Origin: Loxodes magnus
Lineage: Eukaryota; Ciliophora; Karyorelictea; Loxodida; Loxodidae
Direction: 5' to 3'
Length of the DNA: 64,000 nt
NCBI GenBank assembly: GCA_946699065.1
Contig: CAMPDV010000040.1
Location: 868,001-932,000, forward strand
The position numbers and the translations under genes were made by a program. Shown here piece by piece: positions 24,811 through 38,149 of this stretch (the first letter of the stretch is position 1; every line of letters starts with the position of its first letter). Under the pieces are notes generated by a model, which was not told where the DNA came from, did not search any database, and was given only the letters and a program-made list of their open reading frames with translations.

Positions 24811-26832
24811 TCAAATTTAAATAGACTTGGGAGTAATTTCTTGAAGAAATTCACTATATGAAACATTTCCATCTTTATTTCTATCATATCTACTCATTAA
24901 GGAAATTAATTCTCTTTCATTTGGATATATTCCATTTACTTTAAGGGCTTTTCGGAACTAAAATTAAAGACTTACCTCATCTATAGTAATGTAACCATTA
25001 GAATCTATATCTAACTATTAGAAAACATGATGAGTATTAAAGCCAACACCTCTTACCAGCTTGTATCTTAGATCTTCGTTTGTTCTTTCATTTTCTATGC
25101 ACATTCTCAATAGTTTAGCTATTAATACTTAAGTTTCAAGTGCGAAAACAAATTTTCCTTGATCTCTAATTTATTATTCACTGACCATTGATTGTCTGGC
25201 TGATAACATTTTAGCATATTCTGGCTATTTAGGTGCGAAAATTTCACAAAAATCATTATATTTTATTCTTCCATCACTATCTCTATCAAATCTCCTAAAA
25301 GTGAGACATGCATCTTCGAATTGAGCATAAAGACTGAAATCATGGAATACTTTTTCAAAATCAAGTTATGTTAAATAATTTTTGCCTGACTAATCAAAAA
25401 ATTTGTAAATATCTAATAGATTAAAATCAGCTCTAAGGCTTAAATCTTATCTTATTAATTCTAACTCTCTATCCATGCTAATTTGCTACTTAAAAACTCT
25501 AACCATTTAATAAAAATGCTCATCTTGAATATTCTTTGGAGGCAAATTTATTGTTCCTTTAGACTCAGTAAATTTAGACTTAGTAGCTGTATGTTGATAT
25601 TTATTAGGAATGCTATAGTAAGATTCCTTATTATCTTGCTGCCTTAATTAAGAGTATTGCTCATTAGATTGAATACTTCTAGTTTATAATCTGTTTTCTT
25701 AAGGATAAACTAGTTCTTACATATTTTATGGCTAATACTTATTTTTAGGTTCTAAGTCATTTTTTTCTTAATCTTATTATATCAAATAATTAAAACTGCC
25801 TTAATCTTAGCTTTGCCTTTAGAACTTAAAACTAGTTTAGTTCTTTTAAGTATAGTAAGGACTGTAATTTTATGGATTATATTAAGCTCTTTAAATCTGA
25901 TTTTTAGGACTAGCTACATAGCTTTTTCTAAGAAAATCCTAACTTTCTCTTAGCTTTTACTGAAGCTTTAAACTACTATAATAGAGTTAGTCATCTAAAG
26001 CTTGCTTTCATTAATTAGGTCCATAGGTTTAATAGTTTTGCTGGATGTAATGCTTTTACTGTTTTTTATGTTAGGTAATATTTCTGGAATGCTAATCAGA
26101 CTTTAATATTCTTCCTTTTTATTAGCCTAAGTAACTATATTTTACTTAAGGGTTTTCTTATACTTCACTAGGAAGTATTACTTAAGCAAACTCCATATAC
26201 GATATTAGTTCATCTTAATCAGAGTCAAACTTTCTAAGTATATGTTCGATATCTTCTTCATAAAATTACCTTCCACATTTTTTAAGCAAAGCGCGAATTT
26301 CTACTTTGGTAATATATCCTGAATTATTTAAGTCTAAAACCTTGAAAGTATCAAGTAGGTTAAAATCATATCTAGAAGCAAGATCATGCTTGCTACGATT
26401 TAAGTTTCTTAAATATTCAAACTCTTGTTATAACAATCTTGATAATGAAATTTCTATATCATATGGAACTAAATGAGCTGGTATACTTGGTCGTTTTGTT
26501 ACTTTATCACATAAAGCAGGATTCATTTTAGGAAGAACAATGCTCAAAAAATCGGAATAAGTTAGTCGTCCATCCTTATTAATATCATAATGTGAAATAA
26601 AGGTTAAAATTTCATTATCAGTACATATAACTCCTAAGAATCCTAAGAAATCTATAAAATCATTGAAACATAGATATCCTTGATTAGACTTATCAAGTCT
26701 TCTAAAAACTGAATAAGGTTCAAAACTAACTTCCTCACAAAGAACTTATCTTGCTACTTCTAAACTTCTCTCTCCTTCAGCTATATTAATCAGCAGTGTT
26801 GCTAGTCTCTACTAAGTTTCTAAACTAAGCAT
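24811..26832 (-). CDS. Eight-EF-hand calcium-binding protein
   Basis: A 667-residue protein with two groups of four EF-hands separated by a Gln/Tyr/Ser-rich linker (about residues 245-440). N-terminal loops include DKSNQGYLCFND, DINKDGRLTYSD, DLNNSGYITKVE and DSDQDELISYME. C-terminal loops include DQSGKNYLTQLD, DRDSDGRIKYND, DIDSNGYITIDE and DRNKDGNVSYSE. Most keep the acidic loop positions, so Ca2+ binding is expected. An 18-nt intron at 24958-24975 interrupts the seventh hand just after IDE and removing it restores IDEFRKAL. The intron length is a multiple of three and it would otherwise be read through. Ciliates carry many such Ca2+ sensors, but the target is unknown. Start ATG 26832, stop TGA 24811-24813. 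Confidence 0.9.
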
Positions 26833-26960
26833 AATTATCTTTAAATATTATTGCAATCAAAAATTATTTTTGATATACTATATTTGGATTATTTTAAAAG
26901 ATATATTTGCTTAATTAAAAGTATAAAAGCTTTAATTTAATGCTTAGTTAAATAAAGTCT

Positions 26961-29341
26961 TCACTTATGATTATTTGGATTTACTAAATCTTCTAAACTT
27001 GTTTTAGAAGATTAACCTTAATCTTCTATCTTTTAGAAAGCTACTTCACTTTCAAAATTTGGTTAGTCTTGTGCTTTGCTTTCCTCTTGGTCTTTCGGTA
27101 ATACTATTTATGTTTTATTTTCCTGATTTTTAGGCTTATTAGTAGGAATTATATTTTCTGAATTATTAATCATTTACTGTTCTTATTATTGAGTTGTGTT
27201 TTCTGCTTATTATCCATCAAGGTCAGCATGATCTATCATTTTTCTTTTTTTTCTTAGTTATACTCTGAGATAGATAATTACCTATTAACTTCTTTCTCGT
27301 GCTTTCTTTTTTTTTGCATTCTTTCCTGCTCTTTTGTAATCTCTTTTTCTTTGTTTTCATAAAAAGGCATTTCGTTAGAGTAAACTAGCTCTCTTACATG
27401 GAAAAGCACTGATTAAGCAAAAGCAGAATTTGATTTCCCAGATGTTTTATATCCTCCTTCTAAAATGCTTACTAAACTAGAAAATTTTACTCAATCTGCC
27501 TTTAGCAGAAATGTTACTAATTTAAACTAATTTTTTAGTCAGTCACTAGAAATCAAATTCATCAAGCTTGATAATTCCATTATTTACCATATCTTACTAA
27601 TGTCCATCAAAGCCAGCAGATAAAAATATAATATCAGGCTTAAACTCTAGTAGTCTAGGAAATACTTTTTCTCTATATTCTAACGTAAACACTACTTACC
27701 TTTTCTAAAAGCAAGACTATCTGTTGCTCTATACATAGGAATATTCAAAATTCCACCAGGATAACCTTTTTAATTTGACTAACTAAACTTTCCTGATCCA
27801 GGATAGAAAATTTGATGCCCTTTGATCTCATATGCATGTGATGATATAAATAGAACGTTTTTAAAATCAGTTTCATCATCTAGTCAAGGTTTGCAACATT
27901 CTCTAGTCAAATGCATTCCATAATTGTTCATTCTGAATTCTTGATTATCACTTAAGCTTTTAATAATTTGCTCTGTGCCATTTCCATGATGCACATCAAA
28001 ATCTAAAATAGCTACTTTCTATATTTGGCTTCTATAAGTATATTTACAATACGCAGCTGCTACACATACATTATTAAAAATGCAAAATCCTTATGAAGTT
28101 ATATCAGGAGCCTCTTCAGATATAACCGCTCCAAAAGGACCTACATGATGACCTGGAGGTCTTATTGCTACGAAAGCTTTCTTAAATTAAGAATCTTTTT
28201 ACATTATTTAGTCAACAGCATAAATACCACATCCAGCAGCATCAAGAGCCGCTTTAAAAGTAAGATAATTAACAAAAGTATCTCGATCATACTAAACTAT
28301 TACTTTTTATTTGCCTATACTTTAGCATACTTCTCTAATCCTCTAAATGTAATATAACTCATGAACCCTCAAGATATCAGCTACAGTAGCTTATTGAGGA
28401 TCTTTTACTAACTTTAGTTTACTTGCTCAGCTTTAGTAAAAAACTCCATAAGGTGAGTCCAGAAGAACTTTCAATCTAGTAGGTGATTCTGGATGACTGA
28501 TGTACTTATTATGTAATCATCCACTGCTATTAAAGCAAACAAGTACGTTATTTAAATAGTCTTTTTAATCTAATTAGTTCTTACTCTAATCTAAGGCTTC
28601 ATTAATTTCAGTTAGAACTTTCAGCTACTAAGATAAACTCCAAATGTTTAGGTTTTGAAAGTTTATTTAGTTTTATCAATTAAACTTACCCCCAAAATGT
28701 TTAAAAAGGATAGATAGGCATTTTCAACTCCTTTGTTTAATCGCATAGTGAGTTAAAAAATCACCTTCGTTATTCTGAAAATTTAGCATTTGTAATTAGA
28801 CTTCTTAACTTGAAGAGTCTAATATAGTACGAACACATTCCTAATAATCAAAATAAATAGCCCAAGTAATTGGTAAGTTTCCTTCATAATCAGACTATAG
28901 TAAAAGTTCTGTTAGATCATTTTTAGCTAATAAGCTTTATAAGGATTCATTGAAGCCAGTCTAGCATAGTTTATGTAATAAGTTAAATCCAAGTCTATCT
29001 CTAAGCTTAATCTACTCTAATAACTTTTGCTAATCAGTGTTCTCTAATAAAATTTAAAAGCATTCTAAAACTCTAGATCTTTCTTAAGTGTAGCTTGCCT
29101 TGGTGAGAGCTAATTAGAAGCAAGGAATATCCTAATAAGGGATAAACATTTCAAATTGAGATTAGAATTTTAACAAAAATTTAAGGCATTTTGGAGCAGC
29201 ATTAATGAGACATTCATGGAATATTTATTTCCCTTCACTGTGAGAAAACATTAAGATAAGATTAGGCAAGGATACTTAGGCAAAGTACTCTTCAAGAGTA
29301 GAAACTTTATCACTTTTAATAAAGCTATATATATTTGACAT
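26961..29341 (-). CDS. Ankyrin repeat-class II histone deacetylase
   Basis: A 774-residue protein. Residues about 30-250 look like ankyrin repeats (for example NEGDFLTHYAIKQRS, DYEGNLPITWAIYF). The deacetylase domain follows, with RPPGHHVGPFG, FCIFNNVCVAAAYC, DFDVHHGNGTEQI, SAGFDGH and LEGGY: the His-His pair, Zn-binding Asp/His and the C-terminal signature of HDA1/class II enzymes. Three introns join these blocks: 27680-27699 (20 nt), 27472-27490 (19 nt) and 27265-27281 (17 nt). The last exon gives a basic LRKKRKM stretch, a possible nuclear signal, then a Gln/Glu-rich tail to TGA 26961. Likely removes acetyl groups from histones or other proteins; the ankyrins would supply partner binding. 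Confidence 0.88.
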
Positions 29342-29742
29342 TTATTTTCATTTAAACTACTTTAATTTATAACTTATTTCAATCTTTAGTTTAAACCATA
29401 AGATATCATTTTACAACTTCAATTCTTTTATATCAATATTACTATTAACTATCCCAGGAATTATTATTTTATCAATTTTAAAATAGAAACAATTGGTTAG
29501 TAACTTTAATCCTTACTGAATAGCTTCCTTTTTTAGTATTTCTTTAGATTTTTAGATGCTTAAATTTAAAGTTTTTCTAATTTAGTTTGTCTATAGAAGG
29601 GAGATGGCTTTATTTAAAGAGATTTTAATGCTCTTAATAAAGAAATAATTTTAGAGGTTTGGTTACTGAGTTTAAGGATGCTTTTAGATTAGATACCATA
29701 AGGTAAAATTAAATGATTATAGTAAAAAAAGTGCAATAATAA
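29342..29742. other. Intergenic region
   Basis: About 400 bases between two minus-strand genes: promoter side of the HDAC gene, 3' side of the coiled-coil gene. Nothing distinct seen. Confidence 0.4.
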
Positions 29743-32380
29743 TCAAAAAACGTCTTTGACGTGCAGATTTGCTAATAACTATGTATTGGTTTTCTTCAAA
29801 CTCATGGTTTATCTATGAAACTCATCAGAAAACTCTTTAGATGTAAGTTCATACCAATGATCAGTAGGAGGTCTGTTCTTATCATAGATTTTTTCTCTTT
29901 TACAGTTTAACCTAAAAATTAACTTAAACTTACAGAAACTTTTCTTTATTTCTGAGCTATTCTAGAACTCCATTATAAATTCCAAGGATAATTTCTTCTT
30001 TTTCTTATTTTTTCTTTGCTGTTGGACTAACAAACTACATTCCAAATTTTTTTCTAAATTCTTATAATTGTTCCTCCAAATTCTGAATCTCTTCATTAGA
30101 AGTAAACTAGATTTATTATACTTCTTTTTTCAAGTCTTAAATAGCTTTTTCTATATGATAAATAGCTTCTTCATCAATTTATTCAGGCTGCTTTTCAGCT
30201 TGTTTAGCTTCTTAGTATTTCAATTATCTTTCTCTTTTTGCTTGATATAAAAATTAAGTTTCAAGAGGTTTAATATATTGTTTGTCAAAGTCATCTCTAA
30301 TAGACCATGGATGCTGAGTAACTGATTGCAAATGATGTGCTTTTAAATATCATGGTCTTTCATTTTAATTCTTAGGATCTCCTTATTTGATTGCTTAATC
30401 AGCAATGTCTTCGTTGTATTCTTTGATTTACATTTTACTCTGCCTTAATTAATTTCCTTCAGCCAAGTAATCAAGAACTTATTTTCCAAACATTTGCTTA
30501 TAAAGAGGCATGTATTCTTTTTCTGGATCAGTTTGACTTTCGACAGTTCTATGAGTTTAATCTTTCTCAGTAAATTTAGCATATTCCTTCTCTTAAATAA
30601 GTTAGCTTAGTGGATTATCTTATGATTATTTCTAAAATCTACTCATTAAAGACTTTCTAAATTCCTTGTGCTCAAAAATATTTCCTTTCTCAAGATATTA
30701 TAGAAACTATGTGATTTTATCTGAAATTTCCTAAATCTCATTGATTAGCTTATCTAAGATTTGATTGATGATATCAGCTAAAAATTTACTTTCAATCCTC
30801 TATCTTTATTTAGTCTTTGTCTTCCTATCTTATCTCAATCCGATGTTTTCTTCGAAATCTTTTTTCAGAATAATCAAAAGGTTTTAAAATGAGTTAGTTT
30901 ACTTTATCAACTTTTAATTCCAGGAATTTTAAGACTATTCTATCATGACTATTGGTATCTATGATGTATCACTTTTAGCGCTTTGCTTTTTTATTTATTT
31001 TACCAGTTTTTAGATAAAACTTATTATTGTTTCTGTTTCAGACTTCGATAGAAAATCCTTAAACTCTTCGAGATATTGCTAAATAACAAAAGTTGGGATT
31101 TTGGTTATATCATAGCCAAACAAATCGCTTTTCTTGTAGTATTACTTAATGTTGCTTACGAAATTCTGTAATTATAAAGCTCTTTAATCATCATCATTCA
31201 TCCTCTAAATAACAGCATCTTCAATATCCTCTAGAGATATCTAATTTATATCACTAACTTAGAGTATCAACTTTATCCAATTTTTATATATTTCTACTTA
31301 TTTATCAAAAATAGACTTTATTTCAACGCAATAATCATCCACTACGTTACTTTACATAATAGTAAGCATCTACTCTGATTACTAATGCTCGGTTGTTTTG
31401 CTTATTTCTTGGAGTTCTTGGTCCATTCTTTTTTTCAATCTAAATAGATCCTTTTTCGTTGTTTGCTCATAGTTATAAACCTTTTTCTTGAGGTTTTCAA
31501 TTAAAGTTGGCAAATCTCCTTTAGGAATATATTTAATAGTTCCCTATTCAATTTTTGCTTGAATTTCTTCTTACTTTTTCTTTTTAAGATATTCAGGTAT
31601 TTTCGAAATAGCCATGGAAGCAATATTTTTAAATTGCTTATCTTTCTGTTATTTCATTTCATTTAATCTCTACTCTCTATAGCTAGAAGAGCAGGGTGCA
31701 TATCCTCACTAAGGTCTTTCTCTATTTAAGTCTTGCTGCTTCTTTTTATATTTTATTTAGAATTTTAGATTTTCATATTTCTGCTACGCTGTCTAGGGTC
31801 TAGCACTTGAAATATTATTTCTAGATAGATCTCTATCCTGTTACTTTATTATACTTTGCTCTTATTTCTGTTTTTAATCTCTTTGCTAATTTGCTTCTCT
31901 ACTTTTACTTCTTTAAGTATCTCTGAATGGATCTTTTTCATAGCTATCATATCTTTCATTTTACTTAGCGAATGCAGAGAAAGGTCTTGCTTAATCTTTG
32001 AAAAGTACTTATTCTTGTCCTTTATTAAGAAACTTTTAACGAAAGATTTATATTGTTTCTTCTTCTTATTTGTTCTGTCTCTCTAATCGTGCTCTTCTTT
32101 CAATCTCATTCAATTCTTATCTATTTAAAGGAGGTTGATATAAATGAGGTGGTATATTTTAAGCTTCAATTCTCCTATTTAGAGAAGCTTATCTACCATT
32201 TATGCCAATATTAGGAGTTTTAATTTAAGGAACAGGATCAGGTGATTTATGAACCGGATTGATAACACCCATAGGAATTTTTTTATAAAGCTAGGAAGCA
32301 TTCAAGAGAGTAGTTCCTACTACCTCTTTTTACTCTTCTTCTATTTAGAAGTTCTATAATCTATATACTTCTTTCGGCAT
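29743..32380 (-). CDS. Large coiled-coil protein of unknown function (871 aa)
   Basis: The frame runs from ATG 32380 (MPKEVYRLQNFQ) to TGA 29743-29745, with one 22-nt intron at 29912-29933 that restores the C-terminal LTSKEFSDEFHRQTM block. The product is rich in Lys, Glu and Gln, with predicted coiled coils over about residues 240-420, 480-570 and 720-820, and a basic Arg/Gln N-terminal third. There is no transmembrane segment. TGA is Trp at RPQWGYAP and ERPWYLKA. The architecture suits a cytoskeletal or basal-body/axonemal protein, but I recognise no family and that is inference only. Confidence 0.75.
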
Positions 32381-32674
32381 TTTATTTAGTATCGTTATAA
32401 ACTTTTATTATTAAATTAGACTTAACACTATACTTTGTCAATAAGTAATCAACAGCATAAAGTACTATACGCTCTATTACTACAGTCACCTTTACATATC
32501 TCATTTCATATACTCCTCACCTGCTTTTATGCTTCTACTTTAGAGACTAATTAACTAATTTTCTGATTTAAAGCAGACTTGAATATTATATTAATAAGAT
32601 CTAATTAAAAAGTGAAAGTAAGGGAATTTTAGTGGTTAGTTTTCTTAAATTATGATTTGAATTATTTAAATAAA

Positions 32675-33160
32675 ATGTAGCGGTATAGATAAAGACAGCA
32701 AGAACAGTAGGTTAAAGTATCTTATACTCATAATCGAGAACTATTCAACTGACCTGAAATACTCGTTTAAAAAGAAGCTAAACAAAAAACTAGAAGTTCG
32801 GTAAATTACCGCGACCTACTAATTAGTCAATAGGGATACAAGCTTAAAAATATAAAGGATAATGATATCACAATTCAATAGTATATTCTATGGAAAAGTG
32901 CTAGACTTGGACTCCTTAATTTTTAAAATGATATTCTATGAAGTTAGCAAGATATCTTAGATTTAAGAGGAGATGACAAAACCATATTAGAAGTTGCAAA
33001 AGACTAAGCAACAAAAAAACTGATAATGAAAAAACTAAATTGGGATGAAAGAAAAGGTGCGCTACTAGTTTTTACTCAAAAAAGGAATTTGTTTAAATTA
33101 ATTCCAAAGTCTATCTTCAGAGAAATTATCCTTTATATTTAATTAATTAGCTTAGCATGA
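32675..33160 (+). CDS. Unknown protein (161 aa), possible ankyrin-like C-terminus
   Basis: An open frame from ATG 32675 to TGA 33158-33160 with TGA-coded Trp at FNWPEI and ILWSQQ. Composition is charged and coding-like through about residue 145. LIPKSIFREIILYI near the end recalls the helix that often closes protist ankyrin proteins, and GDDKTILEVAKDQATKKLI could be a degenerate ankyrin repeat. No firm family. Its 3' end overlaps the longest reading of the minus-strand gene at 33076-34389, so one of the two ends is probably wrong. Confidence 0.5.
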
Positions 33161-34389
33161 TTAATCAATAGACAATAGTTCATTTCCATGCTTTAAAAAT
33201 CTATCAATATTTTAATTAAAAAAGCAGATTCATATAATCCATTAATCCTGTCTATTTTATCTTCCATTTAAAGACTATATTCATTTCTTAGTTTTAGATT
33301 TAATTTACTTCTTGAGATTAAAATTTTAATTAAATAATAGAATAATAAAGAGATTAAAGTGAAAGAAGAAAGTGACTTAAAGTAAATTAACTGAAAATTA
33401 TAAAATTATATCAAACCAACAAATTATAAGTAGGGATGCTTGTAATAAATCTCCTAAGTAAGGATCTAATCATCTTAGTTTCTTATTTTAGTTGACTGAA
33501 TTTTTTTCTTCCTACTGTTCTATTACATCTTAAAGTCTATATTTACTTGCTTTATAGTTGGAAATTTAACCACAATTGATTTTTATTTCTGATTTCTTCC
33601 TTAGATTAGTTTTTCTAAATATTATTTGAATCTATTTTTCTACATGCTCAAATGCTAATTTTGATGTTCGCTTCTTTCTAAATCTTATAAAGCACTATCA
33701 TAAGTATTATAATACTAAGCAATGCTATCTGAAGTATTAATTTAGTCATTAGAATTGCCTAAATGAGAATTTTCATTAATTATAAGTGAAGACTGTTCCT
33801 AACTATCCTCTAGTCGGTCTAAATATTAATTATGCTTGTTGCATATTAAAACATTAAATTGGTTCTAGACGACTTTACTCTTCTACTGTTTCTTTTTAAT
33901 ATTATATTTATCCTAATTTTCTTAGTACTCTTTCTTCAACTATTGCTTGCTTCTCACTTACATCTTATTTTTCCAATCATTAAGTTACTTATTTTCCTGT
34001 ATTTAGAAAGAATCCTTGACATCATTCTAGAAAATGCTATTTCTTTTGGTCATTTAATCATAAATTATGGGAAGAAAATATTTGCTAAGTCTAGCAACAG
34101 GATCGATATTTAAACTACTACCAATAGTTTGCTGATTCTTTTGCTATTACTTAAAAATGCTTTTCTTAGATAATGAATTTAGCTGATTATCTTTAAGAAA
34201 TTAGATACAACAAGAGTCTATTTATTCGAGAGTAAGAATACTATCACTTCTTAGATCACCATTTCTAGTAGTATGACTTTATTAATAGGCTTTATTTTAT
34301 ATGAGCTGGTTAATATTTTATTACTCCTCAGCAAAATTAAAAACTAAACGATTCCCCTAAAAAGCCTTCCTTTTGAATTTCTACCTCAT
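33076..34389 (-). CDS. Unknown Gln/Asn-rich protein
   Basis: From ATG 34389 (MRQKFKRKAFQGNRLVFNF) the minus frame stays open without introns. The coding-like part, rich in Gln, Asn, Ser and Lys, runs to about 33420. Beyond that it becomes Leu/Ile/Tyr-rich and the first in-frame TGA is 33076, inside the plus-strand gene. A small intron or an earlier stop near 33420 is likely. It has several short blocks such as SIVVKFPTIKQVNIDFK, but no domain is recognised. Many Gln codons are TAA/TAG. Confidence 0.5.
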
Positions 34390-35192
34390 TTTTTTATTAT
34401 TTTAGTGTCAATTTATAAATGTATATTAAATCAACTAGATGGACTAAAATAACTTAAGCAATCTAGTTTATTTAAAGAATTAAAGCTGATGTAGTTGCTT
34501 CTTCTTAGTACAAGAGAAGCCTTAATAGGTTCACTCAACTAGTTTCGTCTAATATCAAGCTAATAATATAATTAATTTTTTAATATGCGTAACATTATAG
34601 AACTTAAAATTACTTACCTTTCATACTTAACAATCTATTTTAATTTGAATATTTATAGTTTAAATACACTCTATTATAAGTGTTACTTAATTGCTTATAT
34701 CATTTTCCTTTTACTAAGATACGTAGTATTAACATTATTACCACTAATAATTTTATGATGCATAGTTTAATTTATTTAAACTAGTTTTTTTAATAAAGCA
34801 AGACTAGAAAATATAAATCTTCGCATATATTGAAACTTCATTTGATTTTAAGATCTTTTTTGGCTTATAAATGCATACATTCTTTTAGTTGGTCTTATGA
34901 ATGTTTTTGTGTTTCTATCCTTTTAAATAATAGAATAGTTAAAAATAAGAAGAGTAATTCTTATCAAGCTAACTATAGAAGTCATAAGAAAATATTTAGC
35001 ATAAGGCTTATGATATATTTTCTGGCTATGCAACTGAATATTTATCCAAATGTTAATGATGGTGTCATTTAATTTCCAGTGATGCTTTCTATTGAACTAG
35101 AATGATAAGCTAGGTATTTTAATAATAGGATTTTGGTAATCTAATTGAATTTATTTGTTCTGCTCAATTTTAATTTGCTTAATTTTCTTAAA
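34390..35192. other. Divergent intergenic region
   Basis: About 800 bases between the starts of the minus-strand Gln-rich gene and the plus-strand FHA gene, so it should contain both promoters. Very AT-rich. No motif identified with confidence. Confidence 0.45.
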
Positions 35193-36262
35193 ATGGGTAA
35201 AACTTTTTCTAATTGTTGTGGTACTGAAATTCCTCCTGGCAACTTGGAAGTAGTAATGGATTAACTAGAAAGTTAAAGAAATAATAAGATGGCAACAAGG
35301 ACTAGTAACTTAGTTGAAGCAAGAAACTACTCATTCTAGAACTCAAGAGTAAATAGCCTTTAAAATAGTTGAAATAATGTTCATTTTTAGGATAATTTTA
35401 ATGATGCTTAGAGATTAAAGACCATAGAAGAACATCAATATACAAGTAAGAAACTAAGGCTTAGAATCATATCTTCTTGAAACTTATAGAAAGGAACTAC
35501 CTTTATTATAAATCCATAGCAAATGGAAGGAGGACTAAGAAATTAAAAAGATGGTGTTACATACTTTGGATTCAAGAAAAGAAGCAAGTTATTGAACAGC
35601 TAATACAAAAGCTAAGAAATAATCAACGACTTTTTATTACCATCTAAGGATAAGGAAGTAGAAAAATAGCTAAGAGGTAGACATTTTTAAATTTGATATG
35701 ATCCAGAAGATAGAAAATACAAAATAAAAGATCTTTGCTTAGGTTTTGGTGTATTCGTTAGACTTAATTTCGTGCTTAATTTGAAGGATAATCATTTACT
35801 ACATTTGGGAGAGTCATTTGCAGTTATTAACTTAATTTAGGATGAATAAAGAATAGCTGAAAAAAACTTAAGAATCAAATTTTTTGGAGGTCCTTAGAAT
35901 GGGGATGTCTTGTAAGTTTATTTTAGCCTTGAAGTATTTTTAATTCAGCTGTTGACAAAAAGATAAAAATTGGAAGGTAAAGTTCGTGCTAAATAGAAAT
36001 AAACGACAATTTGCTATCAAAAATACAGTCAACAATATTTTATGAAAATGGATAATGAAAACTAGTAGATGGAGATATGGACAGATAAAAAGGATCAACA
36101 AATGGAACTTGGTAACTTAATTAAATGTAGGTTATATTTAAATGAAGATTTTTAAATAGAATCTTCTATGATATTTAAGGCTAACACTACAATATTTCAA
36201 GCTAGTTTATTGTAACTTAGTGCACATTATTTAATATTTAATATTTTCAAATCAAATCATGA
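35193..36262 (+). CDS. Myristoylated protein with two FHA domains
   Basis: Begins MGKTFSNCCG, a strong N-myristoylation plus palmitoylation signal, so membrane attachment is expected. The first FHA-like domain spans about residues 75-210 (GRHFQIWYDPEDRKYKIKD, LGFGVFVRL). The second contains the classical core KIKIGRQSSCQIEIND, LLSKIQSTI and GSTNGTW. FHA domains bind phosphothreonine partners. Two introns are required: 35912-35934 (23 nt) and 36112-36130 (19 nt). Without them the GRxS and TNGTW motifs are out of frame. The second domain closes near 36212 (FKANTTIFQASLL). The stop could not be fixed; after that point the frame stays open but composition turns non-coding, so the end given is approximate. 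Confidence 0.8.
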
Positions 36263-38149
36263 AATAAAGGACATAATTTTATAGTCAAATATTTTAGAAG
36301 AATCTGCTTTATAACTTCATTCTCTTAACTTAAGGTAGCAAATGGTATATTTTTAATTTTATTTCAATTTTAACATCTCAATAAATCAGGATTTTTCCCA
36401 TTTCTTCATCTATCTAAAATATGCTAGTTATTTGTTTCTTTTTGATATCTTTTAGCTACTCACAATGGTAAAATTTTTCAATGAGAGTGAAAAAATTGAA
36501 TAAAGATAATTTTGTATTCACAAACTCTCTAAAATAGATAGCAGAATAATTTAAATTTTCCTAAATTAAATTCTTAAACATAAGATATCTTTATGCTTCT
36601 TTTATAACTTACTTTTATACCATTGCTATAACTGTAGCAATACAAATATTTAAAATATGCAAAAATTATTTATTGAAAATAGAAAAATAAATAAGAGCTA
36701 TAGAATAAGAGGCTTTAAACTAATAGAACTAAAGATTATTTTATTTTTAGTGTAATAATCTACTTAAAGAGGGGTTTGATGCATGAAACTTATTCATTAA
36801 TGGTGAATGAAAAGTATATAAAACTTAGAAGCTAAAATCAGCTTTACTCTTGAATATTATCCTATAGATTAAAGATATCGCTTAACAAATTTATTTTACT
36901 CCTTTCTATAAATAAACATTCATAAAGTTTCAAGTATAGCTAAAAGTAAGAGATCTTAATAATAAAAAATTTAAGAAAATAGCTTTAACTTTTTTAATTC
37001 TGAAGAAGTCTTTATTGATTATAAATGACCATAGATATGCTTATTTATAAATTGTATGAAATCTAAGTAATAAACTTAGTAATTGAAGAAGCTATTTGAA
37101 TAAATGTATGCTGAAACTAAATTTTCATTTTATAGAAAAATATATCTAAATAAAAGGAAATTTAATGACTACTCGTTCTTCAAAAGATTTGATATCATAC
37201 TTAAAAAATTTGTGAATTAAGCAAAAGAATTTGAAAAATATTTAAATTAGTTGTATTATCATTAATTGATAAAAATTATTATGCCTTAATATTTTAAATT
37301 AACTAAGGAACCAGAATTTATAATTAAGTAGAGATATTATAAATATATTAAACATGGATTAAGCTATAAAATTTTGATTTTGTATAAATTAACTTAATGT
37401 TGAGGAAAAGGCTTAAGGGTATTAAGGTTAATTTTTAGAGTTTAAATTTGAAAAAAGTGAGAAAGTTAGTAATTAAGATTATAAATATGAAGAATATATT
37501 TGAATAAGAGATTTTAAGCAAAAAATCTTGAAGATTACATAATAAAATAATTTAGAAATTTATATATATGGTAGCATTTTAAGATAATGCTTAAAATTCT
37601 TATAAAAATAAAAACCTTAAAGCTTTAAGTTATGGAGATCCATAAATAATATATAATTCACTCTAGAAGGTTTAATATAAGAAATAAAATGTACATAGAG
37701 AATGAAATCTTGAAGATCATCGTATTTGCTTAATAAAGAAGAAATTTGAATATGTTTGGAATAAAATTAGATTGAAGTAAGAAACTATTTTTTTAAAAGG
37801 GCTAACGGAGAACTGGAAGATATTTATTCAAAGAAGAAGATCCGGAAGAAGTTTGGAAATTAATAATATTTAACACAACTTTAAGCTCTAAAACAGTGAT
37901 GAACCTTATTGATAAATGGAATCATATAATTCATTATAATACATTATTATTATATATAAAAAAAAAAAAACTCCCAGGTTTATTTTAATATTTATGTATC
38001 TATTTAACTTTATAATAAAAAATCTATATCTTTATGGATGACACTATTGATTAGAATAAATAAATAAATAAAAATTAAATCTACTCTCTTAGAAACTTTG
38101 AGTACTAATAGAAAAGTTTTTATTCAAAAAAATTATATGTAACGAAAAA
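36263..38149. other. Long AT-rich region without a supported gene
   Basis: About 1.9 kb with low GC, homopolymer runs (an A-run near 37961) and no coding block that stands out on either strand. It probably includes 3' UTRs of both neighbours. Confidence 0.4.

Noticed and set aside
34830-35072. 80-codon plus-strand frame
   Set aside because: Random-looking composition in a promoter region; no start context or family.
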